NCBI GenBank assembly: GCA_022036555.1
Contig: CM039120.1
Coordinates: forward strand, 23,154,227-23,218,226
Direction: 5' to 3'
DNA: 64,000 nucleotides
Origin: Microstegium vimineum
Lineage: Eukaryota; Streptophyta; Magnoliopsida; Poales; Poaceae
Shown: in pieces, positions 20,700 through 31,780 of the stretch
How the letters are laid out: every line of letters starts with the position of its first letter
How positions within the stretch are numbered: the first letter of the stretch is position 1
Made by a program: the position numbers and the translations under genes
Notes under the pieces: model-generated
The model's input: only the letters and a program-made list of their open reading frames with translations
Told to the model about the DNA's origin: nothing
Database searches by the model: none

Positions 20700-22484
20700 A
20701 TGGCCCATCAAGCGGTCACCTTCCCGGATTCGATGGTCATGCCGATGACCGGCACCATGCTCCAGATCAGATCCATATCCTGGACCATCGGTTCTACACC
20801 ACGCGGGCCAGATGTGCCCCCACCTGCACGTCGTCCCGCTACGCCGAAGTACCACCCACGAAAGAAGGTCTGCGTCGACGATTTGGTCGACGCTATCGAT
20901 CGCTCCAAAGCCAGCATCATCGACTGCACCAACCTCGTGCCGACGGCACGACGCCGACTTCCCGGCCACCACGGCTAGCGAAGACGATTGCTGTGACGAC
21001 TAGGGGAATTCACCCCCCCCCCAAAGATTCCTCATGGACTCAGCAATCTGGCAGCAATCCTCCAACGCCAGGTGCTCCGGTCGATCTTCAACCAGATCCC
21101 AGCGGCCCCCGTTGTGAACACTGTCATCATCTCCGCAACCCCTAGCGACTCCGTGTAGGCAGTGTCCCTCGACGGCACGATCTCATCGAGCTCGACCACC
21201 GCCACGGAGACCAAAATCGCCGACTTATCAGGATCGATGACCAGCTTCCCGGAGTTCCCTTCGGGCTTCGGAGGAATGGTTTTTCAAGTCTCCGCCGATA
21301 GCATCACCCGCGACAATGAGACAGACGCAGAGCGTGTTGCGAGTGAGCAGTACAACCCCAAACGTGCGCAGAGGCGCGACCTAGAATGCCACGAGTAGGA
21401 GAGGCGCGACCAGGAGCGTCATGAGCAGGAACGTCTTGCACGGGAATGGCACGAGCTGGAGCAAAGGAATCACGATCACCCACCACGACGCAACCTCCAG
21501 CACGACTTTGGCCAGGTGGGTGACGTCTCGGTATACCCAACCCCAAGCGCCAACCTGGTGGTAGCCGCCTGCGAGCTGTCCAAGCTCCCCGCCACACCTG
21601 AGATCGAGAAAATAGAGGCCCACATCATGGCGGCCGCGGTCCAGGTCAACAAAGCGGGTCCCCCACCCGAGTTCTCCGGCTAGTCCCATAGCAGAAACCA
21701 CCCCCGAAGCCTTCCGAGGGAGCACCGACGAAGATCCCCAAGATACGATGACGGAGAGTATGACAATCCCCGACGTGATCGAACACCGGCGTCGGCGCCC
21801 CGAGCCATAGGGGGACTGCACCCTTTCTTCGCTCGTCTGCGCGCCATCAGGTGGCCCCAGAATTTTAGAGTAACGTCGGTGGAGAAATACGACGACAAGG
21901 CAAACCCAGAGCAATGGGCGTCCACGTACGAGATCACAATGTACACCGCCGAAGGAAACCGAGATGTGATGGCCAATTATTTGTCAGTGATGTTGTCAAC
22001 TTCCACCAACAGCTGGCTCCAGAAGATCCCAGAACGCACCATCGACACCTGGGAGAAACTCAAGGAAATCTTCATCAAGACATACAAGGCTTCGTGTGTC
22101 CAGCCAGGGACGCGCTACGACTTGGAGAACGTCCGTCAGAGGAGCAACGAAAGTCTCTGGGAATACATAAGGCGCTTCTCTGACAAACCGTTGAACATAG
22201 GAGAGATCTCCGATCCAAAAGCCATTGCCATCGTCTCCAATGGCCTGTGGACGGACGACCTCCGAAACAAGTTGGCCCAGAAGAGCATAACAACCATAGA
22301 AGAACTAATGACGATCGCGAATCCTTACGCCAACCAAGACGACACCACCCGCAGCAGGGAGAATAGGCGACGCCATTCTCGTTCCCCAGAACGCGCAAGG
22401 GATAGCGACCGCCGACCAGATTACCACAACGAAAGAGGGCACAACGACCACTGGGATTACTGGTCGGGTAACTCCGAACGCTAA
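20700..22484 (+). pseudogene. gag: Element C1 Gag (broken)
   Basis: Structural protein of family C. The ATG at 20700 opens MAHQAVTFPDSMV..., which C2 shares at 28529. The frame stops near 20978 and resumes in other frames. A recognisable stretch at 21162-21398 (FPEFPSGFGG), a Glu/Arg-rich helical linker (21400-21480) and the Gag capsid domain at 21879-22484 follow; the capsid part has the ANYLSVMLSTSTNSWLQ...W..L...F...Y pattern of the retrotransposon Gag family. It ends in an Arg/Asp/His-rich tail. Several stops and shifts make it non-functional as one protein. Confidence 0.75.
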
Positions 22485-23126
22485 CCGTAGAGGTACGACT
22501 ACAGGAGAGAGAACCGCTACATTGCCAACACAAACGCCCGCCCAAGGAAGAATTACGTCGCTAGCTACGAGAAAATCCTCGACGGCCAGTGCCCCATACA
22601 TAAAAACTCCAAGAACTCCATGCGTGAGTGCGATCACCTTGAGTCAGCTATGCGGGCGAGAGGTGACAAAAGACCGAAGAAGGATGACGCCGACAAAGGA
22701 AAAGATCAAGAAACAAGAGCCTCAAGGACGTAGTCCATCTTTGGAGGTAGCATGGTCGTCGAAGGGGAGAGGCGATGCCGCCAAGTCCGCAAAGACGTCT
22801 ACTCAATCGCCGCCACAGGAGATGATACGACCAACACTCGCTACCTCGATTGGTCACAACAACCTATCAGTTTCTCCGGGGAAGATGAGTGGACGACCTA
22901 TAGATACCCCGGTCATTTCACACTCATCATTGATCCAACCATTGCCACGTTCCGCTTCAAGAAGGTGCTGGTCGACGGTGGCAGTGCCCTCAACATTATC
23001 TTCACCGACGCATTCCACCAGCTCGACTACTCCAAGAAAGACCTCCTTCCTGCGAACATCCCCTTCCAGGGAATCATCCTAGATAAGGCCTCCACACCGG
23101 TAGGGCAAATTACCCTCCCTGTGTAG
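22485..23126 (+). pseudogene. pro: Element C1 protease region (truncated)
   Basis: After the Gag stop the coding continues in shifted frames. The segment 22752-23126 carries an aspartic protease active-site motif LVDGGSALNIIF (near 22970) after FSGEDEW...HFTLIIDP, and ends at a TAG by 23126. Homologous coding continues weakly to about 23330 (YHAILGRPALAKLMA-like, near 23195). RT, RNase H and integrase are absent. Confidence 0.75.
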
Positions 23127-23667
23127 TTCGGCGACCAGGACCAGTTCAGGGTCGAAAACATCAACTTCATCGTCTCCGACTTCGAGACAGCCTACCATGC
23201 AATACTCGGTCGCCCGGCACTCGCCAAGCTGATGGCACTCCCACACTACACCTACATGGTGCCGAAGATCCTGGCGCCACAGGGCGTCCTCAGTCTCCGT
23301 ACCAACCTGAAGATCGCGTACGAGTGCGAGTAGCAGACAATCAATGCCATCGAGAAGCCCCATATCTAGGACACATACAACTCCGAAACCAGCGGTAAGC
23401 CCGCCGCAAAGAAGCCAAAGGAAGCAGTACCAACAACAACTACCGCCGACCTCCCCCATGTTTAGAAATACAGACTCTCAACCCTCAGCGGCACGGGAAG
23501 ATTTTCAAAGTTAATCATACTCCAATAAAGTTCTACCATTTACCTCTCCATTAATAAATAAATATGCAGCATTTTTTCCTATATTCTGACCACGGCGACA
23601 ACTACAAAATGCCCACGGCGTTCGGCGACCCCTGCAAAACGCTCCCATAGCGTTCGATGACCTGTCC
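23127..23667 (+). other. Decayed post-protease part of C1 and junction
   Basis: Protease C-terminal remnants to about 23330, then non-coding DNA. GC-rich repeats ACGGCGTTCGGCGACC/ATAGCGTTCGATGACC near 23616-23662 sit just before the switch to minus-strand family D coding sequence. The deletion or recombination joint is within about 23655-23670. Confidence 0.5.
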
Positions 23668-25300
23668 ACAACATGGGATCTCCCAAAATCTTTCCGTATA
23701 TTACCTTAGTAATAATGTTGACACTTGCGCCAAAATTACAGATAGCTTCTGGGAAGGTGTGACATCCTATGGAGATAGGAATGACAGGCCTCCCTAGGTC
23801 ACCTTTCTTCTCAGGAAGTGAATAGTCAGGCCTCCCTAGGTCACCTTTCTCAGGAAGTGAATAGTCAATCCACTTCACATCAGCGGGCTGAGTGTAGTAG
23901 TTGGCTGCATTGAAAATGTCGACAAGATTTGCAGTTTCTAAATCTTCTGGCTGGCCCAGAATCTTACCTTCCTTCATTGGGGGAACAACATCTGCCAGCT
24001 GAGCTAATTGTATCTCTAACATTCTATTGAAGCTATTTTGATTTTTAATAGCAAAACCAAAGGTATCCATCCTAGTGTTTATATTTTCTAGATCTTTATC
24101 ATTGGATACTACCTTTTTAGACATTTGTTCAAGTAATTTGGACTGACCAACAACTAATTTTCTTAAAGGCGGAAAGTTGTAATTGTTGTTACCTTGGTAA
24201 TTACCTTGTCGAGGTTGCTGATTTCATCCTTGGTTCTGTTGATTCCATCCTTGGCCTTGCTGAGGGTGAGAGTTGTTGTTGTTGATGAAGTTCACATCCT
24301 CTTGCAATTCAGGACAATTGTTTCCTGAATGGCCAATATCTCCACATTCTTCACAAGTTATGCGAGAGTCATTGATATGCATGACATCTTTCTTCTCGAT
24401 GTCTTGGCTTTCAAGCTTCTTCATTATAAGGTCTAATTTGGCGGTGACCATGATGTATACCTCCTCCTCTTTTGCAACGTTGATTACGTTCTTCGTTCTA
24501 GCTCTGATTAGAGGCCATCTTCTCACACAGTGATGCTGCATCAGAGAGCTTAAGTGACAACAAAGCTCCTCCAGCTACGGCATCCATAGATTCACGGGAA
24601 CTAGTGACTTGTCCGTGATAGAAAGTCTATAACAATAGCCAATCCTCCATTCCATGACGAGGGCAGCTCGAGATGTAATCTTGCAAACGTTCCCATGCTT
24701 CGGCAAATGATTCATCATGTTGTTGTTGAAAGCTTGAAATTTTCCCACGCGGAGCATTGGTCTTGCCTGTAGGAAAGAACTTGGCTAGGAAAGTAGTAGT
24801 ACACTTATCCCATGTAGTGTTGATCTCCTTGTTAGTGTAGAACCACTATTTTGCTTTCCCCAAAAGTGAAAATGGGAAAAGGTAGAGTAGAGTAGCATCT
24901 CTCGATACTTCTTTGATTGTGAAGGTGCTGCATATTTCAAGAAAGTGTTGTAAGTGTGCACTTGCATCTTCATGAGCCTTTCTACAAAATTGATTTGCTT
25001 GAACCATGGTGATGAGAGCAGGCTTGAGCTCAAATCTGTTATCTCTAACATTCACTTCAGGTCTAGTGTGGATGTTGGCAGTAGTTGGGGCAGAGAACTC
25101 TCGCATCATCTTCTCGGCCATAGCTTCAAAAGCAATTGTTAAAATCGATCTCGTTTGTTCTTCTTCCGATGTTTGAGCTTCCTCTCCCGAAGAGTGAGCT
25201 TCAGCTGAGGGTGTTTCTGATTGTTAATTGCTAGTATCCCTCACTTGTGCAAACTTCGGCTTTCTTCGAAGGAGTTTCTCTAGATTTGAAGTGAAATTAT
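23668..25300 (-). pseudogene. gag-pro: Family D Gag-Pro fragment 1
   Basis: Minus-strand Gag and protease pieces in several frames. The capsid region at 24785-25121 has MVQANQFCRKAHEDASAHL and the LYLFPFSLLGKAK end. A CCHC knuckle CEECGDIGHSGNNC lies at 24310-24360 and an Asn/Gln-rich linker at 24224-24300. The protease start PVIPISIG...CNFGASVNII is at 23710-23800. The usual catalytic Asp before GAS is Asn (AAT). A 42-bp tandem duplication (about 23803-23875) doubles the DYSLPEK.GDLGRP stretch. The PBS at 25453-25475 lies upstream, so orientation is certain. Related fragments are at 34696-35690 and 48093-48872. Confidence 0.75.
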
Positions 25301-25452
25301 CTAGAAGAGAAAAACCATGCATTCATTTACCCTGCATAAGATACACAGATAGATAGAAACAAGGGTAAACCTGTTTGAGTAAGAGGTTGATTAGTTAATC
25401 GATCTTTATTCATTTTCATATGGTTATCAATACTTCCTAAGTTTCAATACCT

Positions 25453-25475
25453 TCCCCGGCAACGGCGCCAAAAAT
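25453..25475 (-). other. Primer-binding site, family D fragment 1
   Basis: On the minus strand TTTTGGCGCCGTTGCCGGGG, the TGGCGCCGTTGCCGGGG type typical of Athila/Tat-like elements (tRNA-Asp type by family knowledge). Confidence 0.75.
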
Positions 25476-25478
25476 GCT

Positions 25479-25990
25479 TGTTGACATTTCTTAACGACAT
25501 CACCAAGAACATAGTTCTTAGCAATGGCGCCAAAAATGCATGGTATGTAATTAACTTGCCTTTAGTAGCTAGCCATTTATCTTTTACCTTATACTCCTAA
25601 GCATGGAACTAGGTTGTCATCCCTAATTATAAAGCTAGGAATATTTTATAGTATTTATGAATTATTATATTTTATATATGACTAGGCAGAAATAAATAAT
25701 GATATATATGAAATTATAAAGAACTAATGATTCTCCAAGCGGACAGATTAAATATACCATTGCAGCATTTTATCTAGAGTATTACCAGGTTGTCATTTAT
25801 ATTCTACCACTTGGAAGGTCTAGCAAAACTGATAATCTATAGTTGCGAACACATGGTGGATAAGTACCCATGTATGTTCAGCTTTATGATGAGTGATCGT
25901 CCAACACTCGTGAGTGTTTCAGTTTGAGTGGCTTACTCTAACCCCTTGCGAAAGCAAGTCTGTGCATGTCTATCAGCTTGTGGTGTGCAG
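25479..25990 (-). repeat. Family D 5' LTR fragment
   Basis: The left edge is TGTTGACA next to the PBS. It is AT-rich and includes GGTTGTCATCCCTAATTATAAAGC (25612-25635), shared with 35750. The right end is lost near 25990 where GC-rich Copia-like LTR sequence begins. A second copy of GGCGCCAAAAATGC occurs at 25526-25539, 62 bp from the one in the PBS. Confidence 0.6.
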
Positions 25991-27932
25991 GTGCTATGCC
26001 TAGTGACAGTGGTCAATGGTGTGGAGAAGGTCGAGTAGAGGCTTGCCGTGCCGATGGACTGAGAATGGTGAAGGGCGGAAGCGGGGCTTGGACCGAGGGA
26101 CCATGGGCGCCAGCAGACTAGCTATGGTGGCTAGTGCTTGGCACCGGCGAGTGCAAGAAGACATGGAGGTAGACCGAGTCAAGACGGTGGACGTGCGAGT
26201 CAAGCGGAGGCTTAGGGGACTCGGAGTCCGACCGGGCGAGGACAAGGTGGCTCGAGTCGAGCGGTTTGGTGGTTTTGGGCCTCAAAACCATCCGAGGACA
26301 GTTTCCGAGTTTGAGCCTCAAAACTCGGGGTTTAGTAGTTGAGCCCAAAGCTACCGGTGGTGGGTTTCCTGGGTTTGGGCCTCAAAACCTAGGCGGAGCT
26401 TCCGAGGAAGCGGGGATGGCACGTGGCGGAATCCTGGAGGTTGGGTCGAGGCGACAACAACTCCTGGCAGGAAGCGGGGCCGTCCATTCAAATCGAGGAA
26501 GATATTTTCCGGAGCTTGGACTGCATTGCTTAGGCTAGGTAGTTCACTCATGTATCTACGGGGGTCTTTGGGAAATAGCCAAAGCCCTGTTAAATAGGGG
26601 ATGAAGGGGTATCCCCATCCTACCTCTTGAACACCTTTCATTAGCCCCAACTCTCTGTCTCTCTCTAATGTCTCTCTAGTTCATGAGGTCCCTAGGTTGA
26701 TCTCTCCAACCTTTGTAAGGATTTAAACTTTGTTTTCGGTGGGAATCGGAGGCCTTACCCTCCGTAATCCATGGCGGCTTTGAATACTTGATCGCGTCTC
26801 TTGTTTTGCTTGTGTTCTTCGTGTTTTGCTTTTGCTCCCTCTTTGTTCCCGAGATGAAATCTCTTTGTAGGGAGTATCTATTGCAATTCCGTTTGAACCA
26901 TGTTGTTCGTAATCGTGAGGAGCATCTTTGCACTGAAGGGTTTCTTCTCAAACCTCACGAGTACGTAGGTTGGGCGATTTCTTTGCGGCGTTCTTCGTTT
27001 TGCCTTTTCTCCCCCAAATCCAAGTGTTCCCATTTATCCTCTCCAAATTGAGCGATGATTTCTTTGGGATAGCTCCCCAACTGCACAAGGATCATGCCTA
27101 CAAAGTTTGGTTGCAGTTGGAGTTCATTTCGTTGAGTTTTGGGAAGATTTGGCGGAGTGAAATCGGTTTTCGCGGGTTTTCTGTGCGTTGTTCGTGAGCT
27201 TCGGACCACCCTCCGGACCACTTTGGACAAGGCTCCGGACCATAGGCGAGTGGTCCTGTGGTCTTGCCGAAAGTCTGCAGAGCAGCCCCTAGCTCAGGAC
27301 CAAGCTCCGGACTAGTCCTGTGGTACCGTCGGACCACTAGTCCGGAGGTTGGGAGCTCACTGCGTTGGCTGATTTTGAGAAGAAAAAGCCTCGGACCACC
27401 CTCTGGACCATAGCACTGGACCATAGAGAGTGGTCCTGTGGTGTGGCCGAAAAACTACAGTAAGGCACCTAGCTCCGGACCTAAGCGTCGGACCACTCGT
27501 CTTGGTCCTGTGGTCACTGACTGAAGTGGTCCTGTGCTCGTTCCTCTCTCGTCCGGACTCCGAATCAAGTTCCGCTTGTTGCGTTGGATTCGTATTCACG
27601 TAAGGAACATGATTAGGTACTTTTGAGACTAGTTTTCATAAGTATTTTTGGGTGTGTTCTTGCCTCTTCTCTCTAGGGGTTGAGAGTACCGCTCTTGGTG
27701 TATCGGTTTCGAGTTCGTGGCTTCGATAGTTCTCCATCTTCTCCGACCGCTCCGCTGCACCGTTAGATGTCTTCCTAAGGTGTCCACCTACTTGTTAGGT
27801 CATGTGCGAGTCGGTTCTTCCGAGGTCAAGTTTTGGGTGTGAGTTTGGGACAAGGACCAAGTCTTTGAGTTGAATTTTATTTGGCTCCCATTCACCCCCC
27901 CCCCCCTATGGTCGCTGTTCTCGGTACTTTAA
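25991..27932 (+). repeat. Probable Sirevirus-like Copia LTR
   Basis: No real coding content. Supporting signs are three palindromic GGGCCTCAAAAC units near 26276, 26313 and 26376, a TTAAATAGGGG promoter-like site at 26592 followed by a CT-rich leader, repeated GGACCAC/GTGGTCC blocks at 27195-27540, and a 3' end CCCATTCACCCCCCC...CTTTAA at 27888-27932. A degenerate TTGATAACAAGC resembling the initiator-Met PBS follows. The left boundary is not defined. Confidence 0.5.
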
Positions 27933-27983
27933 TAGTATTGATAACAAGCATATGAAATGAACGAAGGGATGTAACCATCAATG

Positions 27984-28492
27984 TGTTGGGGATATTACCT
28001 CGTCACATCCCAGGGACCTTATGGGCCTGCCGATCAGAGGACGGCCCAGCCCACGAGGCCTTGCGGCACGCGACCAGCCCGTCGTGCTCGCCAAGGACTC
28101 CGAAGAAACCTTGCTCGCCAAGAAGAATCCTAGTAGATAGGCTCGGATCCCATTACCAAAAGGAACCGATCGTAATCTGTTAGGATATGGAAACTATAAC
28201 CCTGCTCCCCGGCTATATAAGACGAGCAGGGACCCCCTCCAAAACAAATCTTCCACAACCTCACGCACGATCCCTAGAACTCATCTATGGATCTTGTAAC
28301 CTAATACACATATCAATCTAGCCACCAAAACATAGCACGTAGGGTACTACGGCGATTTGCCGGCCTGAACCTGTCTAAATCGCCGTGTCTACGCTCTTTG
28401 TGTTACGCTTGATCGTCGTCACCACACCTCTGCCTACAATCTACTACCGTGGGGTACCCCCTAGGTAGACTGCGACACATATTTCGTCGACA
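27984..28492 (+). repeat. 5' LTR of element C2 (509 bp)
   Basis: TGTTGGGGATATTACC...TTTCGTCGACA, TATA box TATATAAG at 28214-28221. Longer than C1's LTR by short extra segments in the leader. Confidence 0.87.
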
Positions 28493-28512
28493 GTTGGCGC
28501 GCCAGGTAGGGG
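28493..28512 (+). other. Primer-binding region of element C2
   Basis: GTTGGCGCGCCAGGTAGGGG immediately after the LTR, keeping the TGG start of a PBS. Confidence 0.6.
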
Positions 28513-28528
28513 TGTGTGCATCGACTTC

Positions 28529-29302
28529 ATGGCTCGTCAAGCGGTTACGTTCCCAGATTCGATGGTCCTCCCGGCGACTGGCACCATATTCTAGGTCTGA
28601 TCTATGATCTGGACTGTCGGATCCACTCCACGCGGGGCAGACGCGCCACCGCTCGCACGTCGCCCCATCACGCCGATATACAAATCGCGAGAAAATATCA
28701 GCATCGACGACATAGTCGACGCTATCGACCGCTCCAACACCATCATCACCAAGTGCATCGACCTCGTCAAAGCAGCGCGACGCCGACTCCCCAGCCATCA
28801 TGGCCGCCGACCACACAATCGCCGAACCATGACGAAGGCGACGACTGTGGCGACTAGGGGCAACCACCCTCTCCCGACGATGCCTCATGGACTCAGCAAT
28901 CAGGCAGCGATCTTTCAACGCCAGATGCTCCGATCGGTCTTCGACCAGGTCCCGGCGCCCCCCATCGTAAACACCGTCGTCATCTCTGTGATCCCCAGCG
29001 ACTCCGAGCAGGCAGTATCCCTTGATGGCACCATCTCCCCAGGTTCAACCGCCAGCACAGGAACCAAAGTCGCCAGCCCCTCCAGATCGACATGCAGCTT
29101 CCTAGAGTTCCCTCCGGGCTTTGGAGGAGTAATTTTTCAAGTCTCCGCAGACGGCGTCGCCCTCGACAACAAAACAGACGTCGAACGTGCCGCAAGGGAG
29201 CAACGCAACGTCGAACACGCGCAGAGGCACGACGACAAACGCCGCGAACAGGAATGTGTCACGCGGGAACAGCACGAGCAGGAACGCCTTACATGTGAAC
29301 AG
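28529..29302 (+). pseudogene. gag: Element C2 Gag N-terminal fragment
   Basis: ATG at 28529 (MARQAVTFPDSMV...) matches the C1 Gag start. The frame closes early but an overlapping long frame (28604-29341) keeps family residues such as FLEFPPGFGGVIFQVSADGVALDN near 29100 and a Glu/Arg-rich helix to 29302. Beyond that the ORF reads into the Copia LTR and is not Gag. The capsid domain seen in C1 is missing. Confidence 0.7.
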
Positions 29303-30000
29303 TTGAAGGGTCGAGATGGCAGACTAGAGGGGGGTGATTAGTCTTTTCTAAAACTTAAGCGCAACGGCTAACCGAAACACATGTGGAATTAAAACTATCG
29401 GTCTAGCCAAGACTACACCCCTCTATCTATCACTCTAGCACCTAGCAAAGTATGTCCATTATGCTAACTAAGGTGCCAAGCTAGGAATCTCACCTAAACA
29501 AGTCTAGGTTGCAAGGTCACACAAACCTAAGCAACTAGTACTCTAAGCACACCGGGAGCTCCTACACATACTAGTAAGCAAAGCACAAAGCATCTAAGCT
29601 CACTAGCAATGCTCTCTAGCAATACTACACAAGTCAACTAGAGAGCTCAACTTACTTAGCTACACAAACTAAGCAATGTGACTAACAAGGCTACACAAGC
29701 CAATTAGCCACTCAAGAGCTACTTCTATGCTACACAAGCTAGAAGGTAACTAGGCAAGCTACACAAGCCAAACTAGTTACGAGAGCAACAAGAAACCACT
29801 AGCACAAGTATATGAAGGAAAATACAAGCTAGTGTTTTGGAGAAAGCAAACCACCGAGAAGATGTACACAAGGTTGACACGATGATTTTTCTCCCAAGGT
29901 TCACTTGGTCGCCACCAAGCTAGTACCCGTTGTATCGGCTCACTCACTTGGAGGTTTGTGACTTTTTACAGGCCTCACTCGCCTAACCCCCTCAAGGGTT
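29303..30000 (-). repeat. Copia LTR fragment (reverse) inside element C2
   Basis: The left edge reads TGAAGGGTCGAGATGG...CTAGAGGGGGGTGA. This is the reverse complement of a Sirevirus-like 3' end (TCACCCCCC...CGACCCTTCA). It contains repeated AAGCTACACAAGCC/CTAGCAC stretches (29560-29790). It is cut at about 30000 without a recognisable LTR start. Confidence 0.65.
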
Positions 30001-30464
30001 GCCGCTCGGAGGACGGCCCAGCCCACGAGGCCTTGCGGCATGCGACCAGCCCATTGTGCTCGCCAAGGACTCCGAAGAAGCCTTGCTCGCCAAGAAGAAT
30101 CCTAGTAGATAGGCTCGGATCCCCTTACCAAAAGGAATCGATCTTAATTTGTTAGGATATGGAAACTATAACCCTGCTCCCTAGCTATATAAGGCGAGCA
30201 GGGACCCCCTCCAAGAAAGATCTCCCACAACCTCACGCACGATCCCTAGAACTCATCTACGGATCTTGTAACCTAATACACATATCAATCCAGCCACCAA
30301 AACACAGGACGTACGGTATTACGGCGATTTGTCGGCCCAAACCTATCTAAATCGTCGTGTCTACGCTCTCTGTGTTACGCTTGATCACCGTCGCCACACC
30401 TCCACCTACAATCTACTACCGTGGGGTACCCCCTAGGTAGACTGCGACGCATATTTCATCGACA
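30001..30464 (+). repeat. 3' LTR of element C2, 5' truncated
   Basis: Begins inside the LTR at GCCGCTCGGAGGACGG and ends TTTCATCGACA. TATA box TATATAAG at 30186-30193. Closely matches 28034-28492. Confidence 0.85.
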
Positions 30465-31780
30465 CAATGATCTCTACTCTTTAACATGGGTAAGTCACAT
30501 GATAAATATATATATGATATAGGGTAAATAGATTAGTCATCATCATAATAATAATAAGGATAAAGTTTTCTAGAGCATTCTAGTCACTAAACAAGCGTCG
30601 TCTAATACAAGTAATAAAGAAATAACTCCAAGGTATTCTAGCTACCGTCAAAGCTACGCTAGTTAGTGCAAGTACATCCAGTAATCATTGTTAAGTAATA
30701 CTACCAATATTCCCAACCACAATAGGGCCATGAACAGGATGAGTTGAGTTCAGAAACTTCAGATATAACAAGATATCCTCAACCTGACAATTCCTCCCTA
30801 CCAAACCACTACACGGGGGAGGCCTACAACGGACTTAATGGATTTGTCACATCCACGATCTACCCCACGACCCGGCACGCATGGGGCATCCACAGATAAG
30901 CAATGTATCTAAGCACCACGCCTACATACTGCCTACCACTCGCCATATGATCAAATAGACGAGCATTATACGAGCATGTGGATGAACTCAATAGCAAACT
31001 AACTATACTAGATATATTAACGTAGACGATGAACAAAGTAAACAAGAACATATTAATGAAGAATAGTGTTATAAATATCATACAAGTACAGATAAATACT
31101 AAAAGAGAATAAGAGAATAAGAACTGTACCAGACTCCAATCTCTTGACAACGTCGGGAGTCAAGATCGATTGACGTATCTTGACTTCCTCTACTCTCGAA
31201 TCTAACTAGGCTATGCTATGAACTAGAAAGTGCTCCAGAGGAACTAGGGTTTATGGCTCTGGATGACTAGATCTCCTATGACTTAGACTGAATGGATCTC
31301 CAAATGATCTGAGGATGATCAGGGATGCCTCCAGGGGGTATGTCCTCCTATTTATAGTCCAGTGGGATGCACGACATCCGTTGGATCAAACCGACTTCAT
31401 GTAGGGCTCAGATCAATCTTCAAAGGCGGTGGAGGAAGCTTCCAGAAGACGACGGCCTGTGGGCCCAGGGGGGGTGCCACCCGGCCCCACCACATGCCGG
31501 CCGGCCCCAGATGGTTGGGTCCGGGGCCCCGCTTTGCTCTAGTGTCTGCGGGATCCTCCGTGAGTTGATTGGCAAGTGTTTCTCCGCGGGATTTATTCGA
31601 TATCTTCTCTGATTTGATCCCTTTTTATTGCTCTTTTCTGAAATAGTCCGTGGAAAATAATGAAACAACAAACTCGTGGAAATTGTTAATTAAAGCCCTA
31701 TAATTCTAGATATTTTATTTGATTGATCTAATTATCATGTTTATAATTGCTTAAAAAGTTGACACTAAGGACCGTCAACA
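30465..31780 (-). repeat. Family D-like LTR, minus strand
   Basis: On the minus strand it starts TGTTGACGGTCCTTAGTG (right edge 31780). It has a TATA box TATAAATAG at 31348-31356, a GGCCGGCC block upstream of it (31490-31510), and a U5 sharing GATCTAC...CACAGATAAGCAATGTCTAAGCACCACG-like sequence with the LTR at 35721-37396. No PBS follows at its left end, so the inner end is truncated by element C2. Confidence 0.65.

Larger units (their letters stand above)
20202..23667 (+). mobile_element. Element C1: Ty3/gypsy retrotransposon, 3' truncated
   Basis: 5' LTR 20202-20662, PBS-like GCGCGCCAGGTAGGGGG, Gag and protease remnants, then loss of everything after protease. It joins family D sequence at about 23660-23670. 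It is inserted in the Copia LTR after TGTAC; the other duplication is lost with the 3' end. Protease type (LVDGGSALNII) suggests Tat affinity, but no RT is present to confirm. Confidence 0.8.
27984..30464 (+). mobile_element. Element C2: family C gypsy copy with nested Copia LTR piece
   Basis: 5' LTR 27984-28492, PBS, 5' part of gag (to 29302), then an intruding reverse-oriented Copia LTR piece (29303-30000), then a 3' LTR lacking its first ~50 bp (30001-30464). Pol is absent. The simultaneous truncation of the Copia piece and the family C LTR at 30000 points to a deletion that removed the rest of both. Confidence 0.78.

Noticed and set aside
26000..27600. Several 80-108 codon ORFs
   Set aside because: Inside a probable Copia LTR made of palindromes and repeats. 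No domain and no splice support.
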